DNA of 64,000 nt from Halobellus inordinatus (GTDB taxonomy: Archaea > Halobacteriota > Halobacteria > Halobacteriales > Haloferacaceae): positions 62,001-126,000 of the forward strand of contig NZ_JANHAV010000001.1 in assembly GCF_024464655.1 (NCBI RefSeq). Direction: 5' to 3'. The notes beneath the pieces were generated by a model. The model worked only from the letters and a program-made list of their open reading frames with translations, was not told where the DNA came from and did no database searches. Below are positions 26,401-34,377 of the stretch, in pieces. The translations under genes and the position numbers were made by a program. Position 1 is the stretch's first letter. Each line of letters opens with the position of its first letter.

Positions 26401-27162
26401 GTCGCGGATGCACTGGTCGACGTCGACGCCGCGCCGGACGTCACCGCCGACATCGGCGAGCATCCGGAACTCGACGCGCTCGACGAGCAGACCGACCAGC
26501 CCGAACTCGACTCGATTTCCGAATCGGCGGAGGCGCTCGACGGAGACGACGGAGACACCGACGTCGATGGCGCCCTCGAAGGCGACACCGCCGCTGACGC
26601 GCTCCCAGATGCGGAACCGATCTCCGACGAGGAGCGCCTCGAAGACGACGAGCGGGCTGTCGGGGACGAGGAGACGGGTGACAGCGACGCAGCCCTCGGA
26701 GACGTCGATGCCGGGGACGACGGAGCTGCCGACCCGTTCGACGCCTTCGAGAGCGACTCGGTCGACCAGAGTGGCGACCACGGCCCGGCCGGGACAGACC
26801 GCTCGCGAGCGGATCCCCAGGAGACGGACGCGAACCAGTCCCGCGGGGAGTCCGACGAGTTCGGCATCGAGGACTTACTCGAGGAGGGCACAGCGGCTGC
26901 CGATGCGGACGCTGACGTCGACGGCGAGGAGATGTGGGACTTCAGCGAGTTCGAGGGCGTCGAGCCGAGCGACGAGACGGGAGATCATAACGCAGACGAC
27001 AGCGCGCGTGCCCGAGGCGATGATTCGGATGATTCGGGCGATAGACCGGGTGGCGGCGACGACGCTAGCGAGACAGACGTGGAGGACGAAACCGGAGAGA
27101 ACGATGCCGACGACGCCGAGGAGACAGACGCGGACGACGAGACAGGAGGTGCGGACCGATGA
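23473..27162 (+). CDS. Type IV pilus/secretion ATPase PilB-like, unusually long
   Basis: The 1229-residue protein carries an archaeal GspE/VirB11-family ATPase core, which powers pilus assembly or type II-like export at the membrane. The core spans about 520-900. Walker A (FAGGTASGKTTSLNAVSLFIP) starts at about 666. Asp-box and Walker B segments follow (IVSIEDTREVELPQR; PDYIVMGEIRGEEG), then the His-box TGHTTYTTFHADS. Before the core lie an acidic N-terminal extension (1-90), a conserved adaptor region (about 95-410) and a low-complexity linker (410-510). After it comes an acidic, probably disordered tail of about 260 residues. Ordinary PilB homologues, including the second one in this window, are about 600 residues. 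The stop overlaps the next start by 4 bases. Confidence 0.92.
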   Translation: MATDDDASAADSESDGEDTLEGGGDASPSPHEGDIVDRTADDAGELSVEEAGGLPATDAADVPAEGSDDQAARGSDAQDHSGDATEDAAAGPAEDGPKVAVGEYTWADFLDEYGVDGDVTTLYQGYDPREVDDGDDAESARWDDGETVEIPTPTREEWDDVSLDPEAYLEFHPVDTDDEVEAAIAEAVRISAEFEAFCDPETTPVVKDVWMWEHYKREYYYEEDGSRPRDEDGEIERFDAEDALGFDPEVMENALARGGQRAAELKDVVDERTVDVDPEFDEDAFFTDARGATTVANRYDLEKAVPLSKKTHFREVERYWVDKPHSFVIIFHSTKENEKKYYVVEPYQNRIEADLVEFLTGKLRTAIKYDDESVVGDGPDTRRRVIEQQALELLDRYNLYQVPDRPRQTGLSILPSNSTGSTDDGMLSQFDFDLGGAFGNGDAAAQSAGPGSAATASERPLASIARSLGLGEGSLGGRLDGLFAESTTAHSDPSLDGTAARPEPAVLEEGPTELTDYQVEKLLYVLRRDFIGYERIDGIKHDVNVEDISCDGYNSPVFVYHSDYEQIITNVYHEEEELDDFVVKLAQRSGKGISKRRPQVDATLPDGSRAQLTLGREVSDHGTNYTIRQFKDVPFTPIDLVNWKTFSLEEMAFLWLCIENDKSLIFAGGTASGKTTSLNAVSLFIPSNSKIVSIEDTREVELPQRNWVASVTRPSFSDDDRGDVDEFDLLEAALRQRPDYIVMGEIRGEEGRTLFQVMSTGHTTYTTFHADSVGEVLKRFTTDPINVSKTMFTALDLVSIQTSTRVHGDKVRRNKSLTEINHYDAENDEINVQDVYQWQAEGDEFLKMGSSNTLEDVRFDRGWTRERLDEELFKRRVVLAYLIDRGLNTYTQVAATLQAFINDQETILALMARDDLERSLEDLREMESVEIDVDPEKEEMVPRPDPDEDIRDLCRDILDRAAEELWPDYQDLEDVDVADALVDVDAAPDVTADIGEHPELDALDEQTDQPELDSISESAEALDGDDGDTDVDGALEGDTAADALPDAEPISDEERLEDDERAVGDEETGDSDAALGDVDAGDDGAADPFDAFESDSVDQSGDHGPAGTDRSRADPQETDANQSRGESDEFGIEDLLEEGTAAADADADVDGEEMWDFSEFEGVEPSDETGDHNADDSARARGDDSDDSGDRPGGGDDASETDVEDETGENDADDAEETDADDETGGADR

Positions 27163-29210
27163 GTCTCGACGTCGGCGACGCCGAGGGAGAGGGACTCGAC
27201 CGAAGTAACGACGCGCTCGGCGACATCTTCTACCCCGTCTTCCAGTTCCTCTTCGACGAGGACGGCGACTTCGTCAACGATGTCGGCACGAAACTGGAAC
27301 AGGCGCGGATGCCGGCGACGGTGGAGCTGTATCTCTCCCACGCGATCGCCATCGGCGTCATCGCCGGGGCGTTCCTCTGGCTCCTCGGAACCTTCGTCGG
27401 GTGGGCGATTTTCGAGTTTGGTCTGATCTCGCCGGACGTTATCAGCATCGGCCTCCCTACCGGAGACGAAGCGACGGCCGCCGCGCTGGACGCGCTCACT
27501 GTGCCAGCGGTTACGATCGTCTCGGGTGTCGTCTTCGGCGCGATCGGGTTCGGTATCGGGTTCGGGAGCCTCGTCGCCGTCCCGTACTCGAAGGCTTCCG
27601 GACGGAAGCGCGAGATCAATATGCTGCTCCCCGACGCCATCTCGTTTATGTACGCTCTCTCGGTCGGGGGGCTGAACCAACTGGAGATTCTGGAGGCGAT
27701 GGGCCGCGCCGACGACACCTACGGCGAGGTCGCAAAGGAGTTTCAGAGCATCGTCCGCGAGACCGAGTACTTCGGGACCGATTATCGAAATGCGATCCGC
27801 GATCAGGCGATGACAACGCCCTCAGAGGAACTCTCGCAGTTCCTGACGGATATGCTCTCGATCGTCAACTCCGGCGGTAATATGGAGCAGTTCCTCGACG
27901 ACAAGAAAGAAAAGCACCTCCGGACGGCCAAACAGGAGCAAGAGACCGTCCTGGAGACGCTCGAACTCTTCGGCGAGATGTATATGACGCTCTCGCTGTT
28001 TCCGCTGCTTCTCATCATCATCCTCGTGATTATGAGTATGCTCGGGCAGGCCCAACAGAGCCTCCTGTACGGCACCGTCTACGGCCTCGTGCCGCTCACC
28101 GGCGTCGGCTTTCTCGTACTCGTCTCGACTGTCAAACAGGACGAACCCGGCGACGGCTATCTCCAGCCCACAAACGGTTCGGATCGGCTCGAACAGGTGA
28201 ACCGCGAGGGGCTGATTCATATGGGGCTGATCGAGAGCTTCGTCGGCGAGTTCCGCGTGTTCGACCGCATTCGCTCACGGGAGGGCACGTACAAGACCGC
28301 GCAACTACTGCGGCGCCCGCACCTGTTCTTCCGCGATCACCCACTGTACACGCTCGTCGTGACCGTGCCCGCGGCGCTGGTGCTCCTCGGTATCGCCGTC
28401 GTCAACGGCGCTGCCCCGCTCGCCTGGCAGGGAATGCTCGACAATCCCGTTTGGGGGACGTTCATCTGGTGGTACGTGCCGGTCTACGTCGTCGGGATTC
28501 CGCTCGCCGCCTTTCACTCCTGGAACGTGCGCTCGCGGAACGCCGTCATCGGGAAGCTTTCGGACAACCTCCGAAAACTCTCCAGCGCGAACGACACCGG
28601 ACAGACGCTGCTCGAATCCGTCGAAACCGTCGCCTCGACCTCCTCTGGAAAGATCGCCGAGGAGTTCGAGATAATGCACGCGAAGGTGAACTACGGGATG
28701 AGCCTCCGCAGCGCGCTCGTCGAGTTCAACAACAAGTACCACATCCCGCGACTCGCGCGGACCGTCAAACTCATCTCGAAGGCTCAGGAGGCGTCGAGTC
28801 AGATCACCGAAGTCCTGACAACCGCGGCGCAGGCCTCAGAGAACCAAGACGACATCGAGCGCGAGCGGAAATCCCGAACCCGGATGCAGGTGGCGATCAT
28901 CCTGATGACGTATCTGACGCTGCTCGGGGTGATGGCCATCCTCAAGACGCAGTTCCTCGACGTGATGGCTGGTCTGGCGTCGCAAGCGGGCTCGGGCGGG
29001 AGCAGTAACCTCTCCGGACAGGGGATGAACTTCGGGAGCGGCGTCGACACCGACCTGCTCTCGGTGCTCTTCTTCCACGCCGTCACGCTGCAGGCGGCGC
29101 TCTCGGGATTCATCAGCGGCTACATCCGCGACGCCGAGATCGTCTCTGGGGTGAAGTTCGTCGTCATCTTGCAAACGATCGCGCTCGTCGTCTGGATGGT
29201 GGTCGGATGA
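27159..29210 (+). CDS. PilC/TadC-like membrane platform protein (T2SSF domains)
   Basis: The 683-residue inner-membrane protein has two type II secretion F domains, one about 120-330 (MLLPDAISFMYALSVGGLNQLEIL) and one about 430-590 (LSSANDTGQTLLESVETVAS). Membrane helices flank each, with a helix pair at about 55-80 and 110-140, two more near 270-320, one around 395-445 and hydrophobic C-terminal segments ending LVVWMVVG. It anchors the PilB ATPase and transfers force to the growing pilus. It is the second gene of the operon (ATGA overlap with pilB, 4-base overlap with the next). Confidence 0.9.
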   Translation: MSLDVGDAEGEGLDRSNDALGDIFYPVFQFLFDEDGDFVNDVGTKLEQARMPATVELYLSHAIAIGVIAGAFLWLLGTFVGWAIFEFGLISPDVISIGLPTGDEATAAALDALTVPAVTIVSGVVFGAIGFGIGFGSLVAVPYSKASGRKREINMLLPDAISFMYALSVGGLNQLEILEAMGRADDTYGEVAKEFQSIVRETEYFGTDYRNAIRDQAMTTPSEELSQFLTDMLSIVNSGGNMEQFLDDKKEKHLRTAKQEQETVLETLELFGEMYMTLSLFPLLLIIILVIMSMLGQAQQSLLYGTVYGLVPLTGVGFLVLVSTVKQDEPGDGYLQPTNGSDRLEQVNREGLIHMGLIESFVGEFRVFDRIRSREGTYKTAQLLRRPHLFFRDHPLYTLVVTVPAALVLLGIAVVNGAAPLAWQGMLDNPVWGTFIWWYVPVYVVGIPLAAFHSWNVRSRNAVIGKLSDNLRKLSSANDTGQTLLESVETVASTSSGKIAEEFEIMHAKVNYGMSLRSALVEFNNKYHIPRLARTVKLISKAQEASSQITEVLTTAAQASENQDDIERERKSRTRMQVAIILMTYLTLLGVMAILKTQFLDVMAGLASQAGSGGSSNLSGQGMNFGSGVDTDLLSVLFFHAVTLQAALSGFISGYIRDAEIVSGVKFVVILQTIALVVWMVVG

Positions 29211-29734
29211 CGCTGCGCCGGTCGAGCGTGAGCGACGAAGCGCGTGCTGAGACGCGCGCACAGACGACGATCGACTTCGCGATCGGCGTGAGTCTCTTCT
29301 TGCTCGTCGTCGCGGTCGTGGTCGCGTTCGTCCCGACGATCTTCGCGCCGTTTCAGGGCGTCGACGGCTCCCAGACGGCTGATCGCCTCTCGACATCACT
29401 CTCGACGGATCGACTGGGGCAGCCGTCCGAGCCGTACGTTCTGAACGCGACGTGCACGAACGCGTTCTTCGAGCAGGTCTCCACCGGCACGGACGCGCCG
29501 ACCTCCTGTCGGTTCAATACGACTGCCGATACGGCACGGACGGTCTTCGCGCTCCCCGAGTCACGGTCGGTCAACGTCTCGATTCGCACGCTCGACGGCG
29601 CGGTCGCGACCGGAGCCGACGGCGACCCGCTCACGGCCGGGCCGTCAGTCCCGCAGACGACCTCTGTCACGTCTGCGCGGCGCGCGGTATCGTTCGAGGG
29701 CGACACGCACAGACTACTCGTGAGGACGTGGTGA
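29207..29734 (+). CDS. Pilin-like protein 1 of the operon
   Basis: The 175-residue protein has a short basic N-terminus, then R-A-Q-T-T-I-D-F-A-I-G directly before one hydrophobic helix (about 22-43), and an extracellular part with several Thr/Ser and two Cys. The R-A|Q junction before the helix resembles archaeal prepilin peptidase sites, and the absence of further spans fits a minor pilin. The function is inferred from the operon. It overlaps pilC (4 bases) and the next gene (TGATG, 1 base). The two Cys (codons about 83 and 97) could form a disulfide outside the cell. Confidence 0.75.
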   Translation: MTLRRSSVSDEARAETRAQTTIDFAIGVSLFLLVVAVVVAFVPTIFAPFQGVDGSQTADRLSTSLSTDRLGQPSEPYVLNATCTNAFFEQVSTGTDAPTSCRFNTTADTARTVFALPESRSVNVSIRTLDGAVATGADGDPLTAGPSVPQTTSVTSARRAVSFEGDTHRLLVRTW

Positions 29735-30318
29735 TGGACCGCGCACAGGCCCATACGCTCGAAGCGATCACGGCGGCGATGATCCTCGTCTCCAGTCTCG
29801 TCTTCGCGCTCCAGGTGACGGCCGTGACGCCGCTGACCGGCAGCACGTCCAGCCAGCACATCGAGAACCAACAGGCCGCCGTCGCCGAGGGCGTCCTCGC
29901 GTCGGCCGACGAGGAGGGAACGTTGCTGCCGACGCTGCTGTACTGGAACGAGTCGGCCGGCACCTGGCACGGAGCGACCGACGACGGCTACGTTCGGAGC
30001 GGTCCACCGACCGCCTTCGGATCCGTCCTCAACGAGACGTTTCTGGATCGCGGAATCGCCTTTGACCTGACGCTGTACTATATCGACGACGACGGCGAGC
30101 GCCAGCCGCAACCGATCGTCGATCTCGGTCAGCCGAGCGACCACGCCTCGAGCGCGCGCCGGCTCGTCACCCTCTCGGACGACGACCACCTACGCGACCC
30201 CGACGGGTCGGTCTCTTCGACGACGCTCTCGAACGCCTCCTACCCTGTCGACGACGCGGACCCGACGCAACAACTGTACACGGTCGTGGAGGTGGAGCTC
30301 GTCGTATGGCGGATCTGA
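29734..30318 (+). CDS. Pilin-like protein 2 of the operon
   Basis: The 194-residue protein begins MDRAQAHTLEAITAAMILV, where R-A-Q precedes a hydrophobic helix of about 22 residues. The C-terminal part is a hydrophilic domain with no Cys. I chose this ATG, which overlaps the previous stop by one base; a longer frame to 29452 runs in antisense-like, out-of-context sequence and is not credible. The family is unknown to me. The shared N-terminal motif with neighbours argues that all are processed or assembled by the same machinery. Confidence 0.75.
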   Translation: MDRAQAHTLEAITAAMILVSSLVFALQVTAVTPLTGSTSSQHIENQQAAVAEGVLASADEEGTLLPTLLYWNESAGTWHGATDDGYVRSGPPTAFGSVLNETFLDRGIAFDLTLYYIDDDGERQPQPIVDLGQPSDHASSARRLVTLSDDDHLRDPDGSVSSTTLSNASYPVDDADPTQQLYTVVEVELVVWRI

Positions 30319-31256
30319 GGCGGCAGTCAGGCGGGCGGAGCTCCGAGCGTCCCTCGGAGCGTGTGGACCGCGCTCAACTCCTCCTCGTGGGCGCGCTCGC
30401 CCTCGCGGTCCTGTTCGTCGCGCTCGCGCTGCTTTTGAACACTGCCATCTACACCGGGAACTTGGCGACCCGCGAGGCTGGCGTCGATTCCGCTGGCGCG
30501 ATCGAGTACGCCTCGGAAGCGCGGACGGCCGGCGAGGATGCGATCCGATCGGTGAACTACCGTAACAACTCCTCGCACTCGGCGCTGAACACCTCGCTCC
30601 GGTCGACGCTGCGGATCTGGGACGACGCCGCGGCACAGCATCGCGCGGTCGTCGGTGACGGTGCTGACGTCGATCTCGTCGGTGCCACGAACGGCACGCG
30701 GATCCAGCAGGACGACGTCACACAGAAATTCACGACCGCGGGCGGCGTAGCAAACTGGACCGTTGCGTCCGACCCCGACCTCTCGGGGCTCCGCTCGCTG
30801 CGTCTGACCGTCGACGAGACCACTCTCGCGAGCGGTCCCAGCGACGACGCGTTCCACCTGAACGTCGCCTCGGACGCGGGGACTCGGAACATCTCTGTCT
30901 ACGACGACAGTGGGCCGACGGTGCAGGTCTCAGAGAACGGGTCTGTCGTCGACACCTGCTCGCCCGGTTCGTTCTCCGGCGACACGTTCCGGATCGACGT
31001 CGCGAACGCGTCCGTCGGCGGGTCGCCGTGCTCGAACCTTTCGGTCGTCGACGACGTCGGTGGCGACCTCGAAATCGCGTACACCAACGGCGACGAAGCG
31101 GGCGGGCGGTACACGATGGTCGTCGACGAGCCCGGGGTCGGCCCCGCGTCTAGCGACCCCTACTCGACGCCCGCCATCTACGCGGCAGACCTCCACGTCA
31201 CGTACCGGACGCCGAAACTCGACTACGAGGCGCGAATCGAGGTGGTCCCCGAATGA
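30306..31256 (+). CDS. Pilin-like protein 3 of the operon
   Basis: The 316-residue protein has a 20-residue polar N-terminus, then ERVDRAQLLLVGALALAVLF, in which R-A-Q borders a strong hydrophobic helix (about 22-45). The extracellular part has several Asn-X-Ser/Thr sites typical of S-layer and pilus glycoproteins in haloarchaea (NNSS, NTS, NGT). Two or three Cys are seen (DTCSPGS, GSPCSN). The 13-base overlap with the previous gene and a 4-base overlap with the next tie it to the operon. Function by context only. Confidence 0.75.
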   Translation: MADLRRQSGGRSSERPSERVDRAQLLLVGALALAVLFVALALLLNTAIYTGNLATREAGVDSAGAIEYASEARTAGEDAIRSVNYRNNSSHSALNTSLRSTLRIWDDAAAQHRAVVGDGADVDLVGATNGTRIQQDDVTQKFTTAGGVANWTVASDPDLSGLRSLRLTVDETTLASGPSDDAFHLNVASDAGTRNISVYDDSGPTVQVSENGSVVDTCSPGSFSGDTFRIDVANASVGGSPCSNLSVVDDVGGDLEIAYTNGDEAGGRYTMVVDEPGVGPASSDPYSTPAIYAADLHVTYRTPKLDYEARIEVVPE

Positions 31257-31786
31257 CGTCTTCCTGCGACCGCGCGGTCTCGATCACGGTGAACTACGTC
31301 ATCGCGTTGGGGATCACCGCCGTCCTGATCTCGGGGCTGCTCGTCGGCGCAGGCGGGTACGTCGAAAACCAGCGCGAACAGGTCGTCCGCGAAGAACTCG
31401 ACGTCGTCGCCGAGCAACTCGCCGCGGGGATCGCCGACGCCGATCGGCTGTCGGAGTCGCAGGCGCGCTCGCGCTCCGTCCGTGTCGGCGTCGACCTCCC
31501 CGAGCGCGTGGCCGGTGAGTCCTATCGAATCTACGTCAGGGGAGTCTCAGACCCGGCCGACCAGCCGGCGAGACACGAACTGACGCTGCGGCCGTCTCGA
31601 TCTGACGTGAGCGCCACGCTTACTGTCTCGACGACGGTAGGTATCGAAGACGGATCGGTCACTGGGGGGTGGACGGTCGTGCGACTCGACACGAGCGGTC
31701 CGGACCCGACGCTCGTGGTCGCCGACGGCGACGCCTCGTCGTCGCTGTCGCTCACCGGGCCGACAGAGGGGGCTCTCGAAGGATGA
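31253..31786 (+). CDS. Pilin-like protein 4 of the operon
   Basis: The 177-residue protein starts MTSSCDRAVSITVNYVIALG, where R-A-V precedes the hydrophobic helix (about 15-38). A coiled region (ENQREQVVREELDVVAEQL) follows and then a beta-rich part with pairs of charged residues. One Cys lies just before the R-A-V site. It could be lipidated or lost on cleavage. It overlaps the neighbouring genes by 4 bases at each end. Confidence 0.75.
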   Translation: MTSSCDRAVSITVNYVIALGITAVLISGLLVGAGGYVENQREQVVREELDVVAEQLAAGIADADRLSESQARSRSVRVGVDLPERVAGESYRIYVRGVSDPADQPARHELTLRPSRSDVSATLTVSTTVGIEDGSVTGGWTVVRLDTSGPDPTLVVADGDASSSLSLTGPTEGALEG

Positions 31787-33297
31787 ATTACCGCGCGCAG
31801 TCGTCGAACATCGGACTCGTATTGCTCCTCGCGCTGACGATCACCAGCGCTGGCGTCGTCGTCGCCATCGGTTCCTCGGCGCTGGCCGACGTGCAACAGG
31901 AAGCGACGGCCGATCGAGCGGCACACGCGATGACGCTTCTGGACGCCCGCACTGCCGTCGTTGGACTCGGAGAAGGATCCGTGCAGACGGTCCAACTCGG
32001 GCGCTCCGGCGGGGGTCAGTATTCCTCCGAGTCCGAGAGCGGGTGGCTCCGTATTCGGCATCGCAACTACACCGACAACGAGACTGAGACGGTCTACAAC
32101 GCGTCGCTCGGATCGGTCACCTACCAGACCGCCGAGACGGAGATCGCCTATCAGGGCGGCGGCGTCTGGCGGTACCGCGACGGCGGCACGACGATGGTGT
32201 CGCCCCCGGAGTTTCACTATCGGGATCAGACGCTCACTTTGCCGGTCATCCGCGTTCGCTCGAGTGACACTGTGACCGGGAACGCGCGAGCGACCGTCCG
32301 TCGTTCGGCGTCGACCACCCGTATCTTCCCGAACGAGACGGCGGCGACCGACGACGGCGTCGGCGCGCCGTACGATGAGGACGTGGACGGGGCGACACAA
32401 CAGTATCACAACCCGGTACGCAGTGGCACCGTCGCGGTGACTGTCCACAGTCGGTTCTACGAGGGCTGGGCGGAGTACTTCCGCACGCGGACGACTGGCA
32501 ACGTCTCCACCGACGATAGCAACCGGACCGCGACGGTCGTCCTCGAGACGGCTGGGGCAGTGGGCGTCTTCCCGTATCCCGAAAAAGACGGCAGTGTGAC
32601 CATCCGCGGGATCGCAGACGGGCACGCCGTCACGGATTTCCAGACGTCGATCAAAAAGGACCACGGGACGTTCAACAACCTCTACGCCTCGTTCTACATC
32701 GAGGACGGCGACAAGGCCTACGAAGTTGCCATCGAGGTCCCGAACGGGATCGGAAACAACTACTGCAACGGCGGTGCGTCCACCGAGCAGTTGGTGATGG
32801 ACGTCTACTACGACGACGCCTCGACGTCCGAAGACGTTCACCGCTGGTCGAACGATAGCATCCCGTCGGACTCCGGCCCGGTGCAACTCGCCTGTGAGGG
32901 CGGTGACACGGTGATCGACGTCGACTTCACGAGTTCCGCACAGAACTTCACGTACGGATCGAGCAACGTCGGCCACGACACTGCGATCGACTGGGACGCC
33001 CGCGACGATGGGGGCAGCGTGGACCCGGTTTCGTTCAATCACACCGGCGACGACGGGGAGAACACGACGTACTACGACGGCGACGAACAGACGCTCCGAA
33101 TCCTCACGCGCCACTACTTCGCGACCTTCGACGGGGAGTTCAAACTCCACGTCGACCACGGCCCCGGTGACCGCGGGACGACCCAGATCGACCAGAGCGC
33201 GTCAGGAGGCGTCCTCCGGTACGACACGACCGACGCCTCGTCGTACATCACGTATCTCCACGTCACGCAGAACAACGTCACGATCGACCTGAACTGA
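31783..33297 (+). CDS. Pilin-like protein 5 of the operon (large)
   Basis: The 504-residue protein starts MNYRAQSSNIGLVLLLALTI; R-A-Q precedes the hydrophobic helix (about 8-33). A long extracellular domain follows, rich in Ser/Thr/Asn and Gly with many possible N-glycosylation sites (NYT, NETE, NDSI, NFT). Two Cys occur in the second half (NNYCNGG, LACEGG). It may be a tip adhesin or large minor pilin. I take this ATG (4-base overlap ATGA) over the upstream GTG at 31669, since the helix lies at the start. It is the last gene of the operon, converging on the next gene 36 bases away. Confidence 0.75.
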   Translation: MNYRAQSSNIGLVLLLALTITSAGVVVAIGSSALADVQQEATADRAAHAMTLLDARTAVVGLGEGSVQTVQLGRSGGGQYSSESESGWLRIRHRNYTDNETETVYNASLGSVTYQTAETEIAYQGGGVWRYRDGGTTMVSPPEFHYRDQTLTLPVIRVRSSDTVTGNARATVRRSASTTRIFPNETAATDDGVGAPYDEDVDGATQQYHNPVRSGTVAVTVHSRFYEGWAEYFRTRTTGNVSTDDSNRTATVVLETAGAVGVFPYPEKDGSVTIRGIADGHAVTDFQTSIKKDHGTFNNLYASFYIEDGDKAYEVAIEVPNGIGNNYCNGGASTEQLVMDVYYDDASTSEDVHRWSNDSIPSDSGPVQLACEGGDTVIDVDFTSSAQNFTYGSSNVGHDTAIDWDARDDGGSVDPVSFNHTGDDGENTTYYDGDEQTLRILTRHYFATFDGEFKLHVDHGPGDRGTTQIDQSASGGVLRYDTTDASSYITYLHVTQNNVTIDLN

Positions 33298-33332
33298 TCC
33301 GGGTCAGTCAGCACGACTGTCCGTTCCCGCCT

Positions 33333-34094
33333 TCATTCGAAGGCTGTCGTCACGCGCACCCAGATGACCGTGACACGGTCAACATCGTTGACTGTACACG
33401 AGACGCGTCCGGGGGTGCCCGGCGCCGGTTCGCTGATCTCAGTGCACGCGAAGCCGGCGGACTCGTAGTGCCGCCCCCACGCGTCCGTGTACGGTGTCGT
33501 GACGTTCACGCGAACCATCTCGTGATTGACCGACTCGTTGTCGTAGAAGAGCCGCGACCGGGTCGCGGACATCCGAACCCGGACCGTCTGTGACCCGCCG
33601 GTGACAGCCGATCCGACGTGCTCCTGTCTGATCAGTGTGAGCTGAATGTGGTCGTCGTCGACGACGAGCGGCGGCCCACGGACGACTGCCGACCCGCTGC
33701 GCTCGCTGTCCCGGAGCACTGCGCCGTTGCTGAGCCGGATCTCTCCGCCGGCCTCGACGTCGTAGACGATCGGTGACAGCGCGTACTCCCAGTACGTCGG
33801 TGACGCACCGTCCGGATCGACAGTCACGTTCATCGAGGCGTCGTCGACCGAGCGGAGCGTCGCCTCCGAGAGCTTCACTTCCGTCCCTCTGCTCGGTGCG
33901 CCCTCGGTGATATCCCGGAGGTTGTCTGCGAGGACGTCGAAGGCGCGCTGGGCGTTCTCGACGCGCTCTGCGTCCCGCGTCGCTTCGAGTTCCGAGACGC
34001 CGACGGCGTAGACTGTCCCCACGGACGCGACGACGAGTGCGAAGACGAGCACGAAACTGACTGTCTCGCTCACAGCGCGTTCGTCGCCGTTCAT
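33333..34094 (-). CDS. Pilin-like protein 6, opposite strand
   Basis: The 253-residue protein begins MNGDERAVSETVSFVLVFAL. R-A-V-S-E-T-V ahead of the hydrophobic helix (about 10-32) is the classical haloarchaeal pilin-type N-terminus. The extracellular domain is beta-rich with two Cys near the end (GFACTE, GRVSCTV). It is transcribed toward the operon, with a 35-base gap to protein 5, so it is probably a separate leaderless transcript (TATA-like CTTAATG at 34118-34124). Confidence 0.75.
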   Translation of the reverse strand: MNGDERAVSETVSFVLVFALVVASVGTVYAVGVSELEATRDAERVENAQRAFDVLADNLRDITEGAPSRGTEVKLSEATLRSVDDASMNVTVDPDGASPTYWEYALSPIVYDVEAGGEIRLSNGAVLRDSERSGSAVVRGPPLVVDDDHIQLTLIRQEHVGSAVTGGSQTVRVRMSATRSRLFYDNESVNHEMVRVNVTTPYTDAWGRHYESAGFACTEISEPAPGTPGRVSCTVNDVDRVTVIWVRVTTAFE

Positions 34095-34117
34095 ACGGGC
34101 CGCTTTCGCCGTCGCAA

Positions 34118-34124
34118 CATTAAG
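34118..34124 (-). promoter_or_regulatory. TATA-like box of pilin-like protein 6
   Basis: Minus-strand CTTAATG is centred 27 bases before the ATG at 34094, giving a leaderless transcript. Confidence 0.5.
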
Positions 34125-34139
34125 TGTGCCGTCGAGTGG

Positions 34140-34212
34140 CCCGCCGCTGTGCGTCTCGTTGTTGTGCGCGTTTCGTTGTGGCGTGCGTCTCGCTGCGGCG
34201 TGCGTTTATATC
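34140..34212. repeat. Short tandem GTGCGTCTCGTTG-type repeats
   Basis: Four imperfect 15-19 base units of the type GTGCGTCTCGTTG occur between the pilin-like gene and a symmetrical TTTATATC TATA-like box at 34204-34212. No gene uses the sequence as far as I can see. It may be an upstream regulatory region or slippage. Confidence 0.5.
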
Positions 34213-34343
34213 GGATGACGGCCCCACGACCGCCGTGACGTAAGCTCCGCCTCGCGTCGGGCCGCGGTCGTTCGGCACGTCGGCGCGAGGTCCCCCGTTC
34301 TCCGGGGTGCGACTGTGCCGACTGTTCGCCACTCTCGTCATTC

Positions 34344-34349
34344 AAAAAA
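34344..34349 (-). terminator. U-tract terminator of gltB
   Basis: Six consecutive A on the plus strand (T on the minus strand) lie 29 bases past the gltB stop codon, preceded by C/T-rich direct repeats (GTCGTCTCGGTCGTCTCGG on the minus strand). T-tracts without a strong hairpin are the usual haloarchaeal terminator. Confidence 0.55.
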
Positions 34350-34377
34350 GACGGCCGAGACGACCGAGACGACCCGA

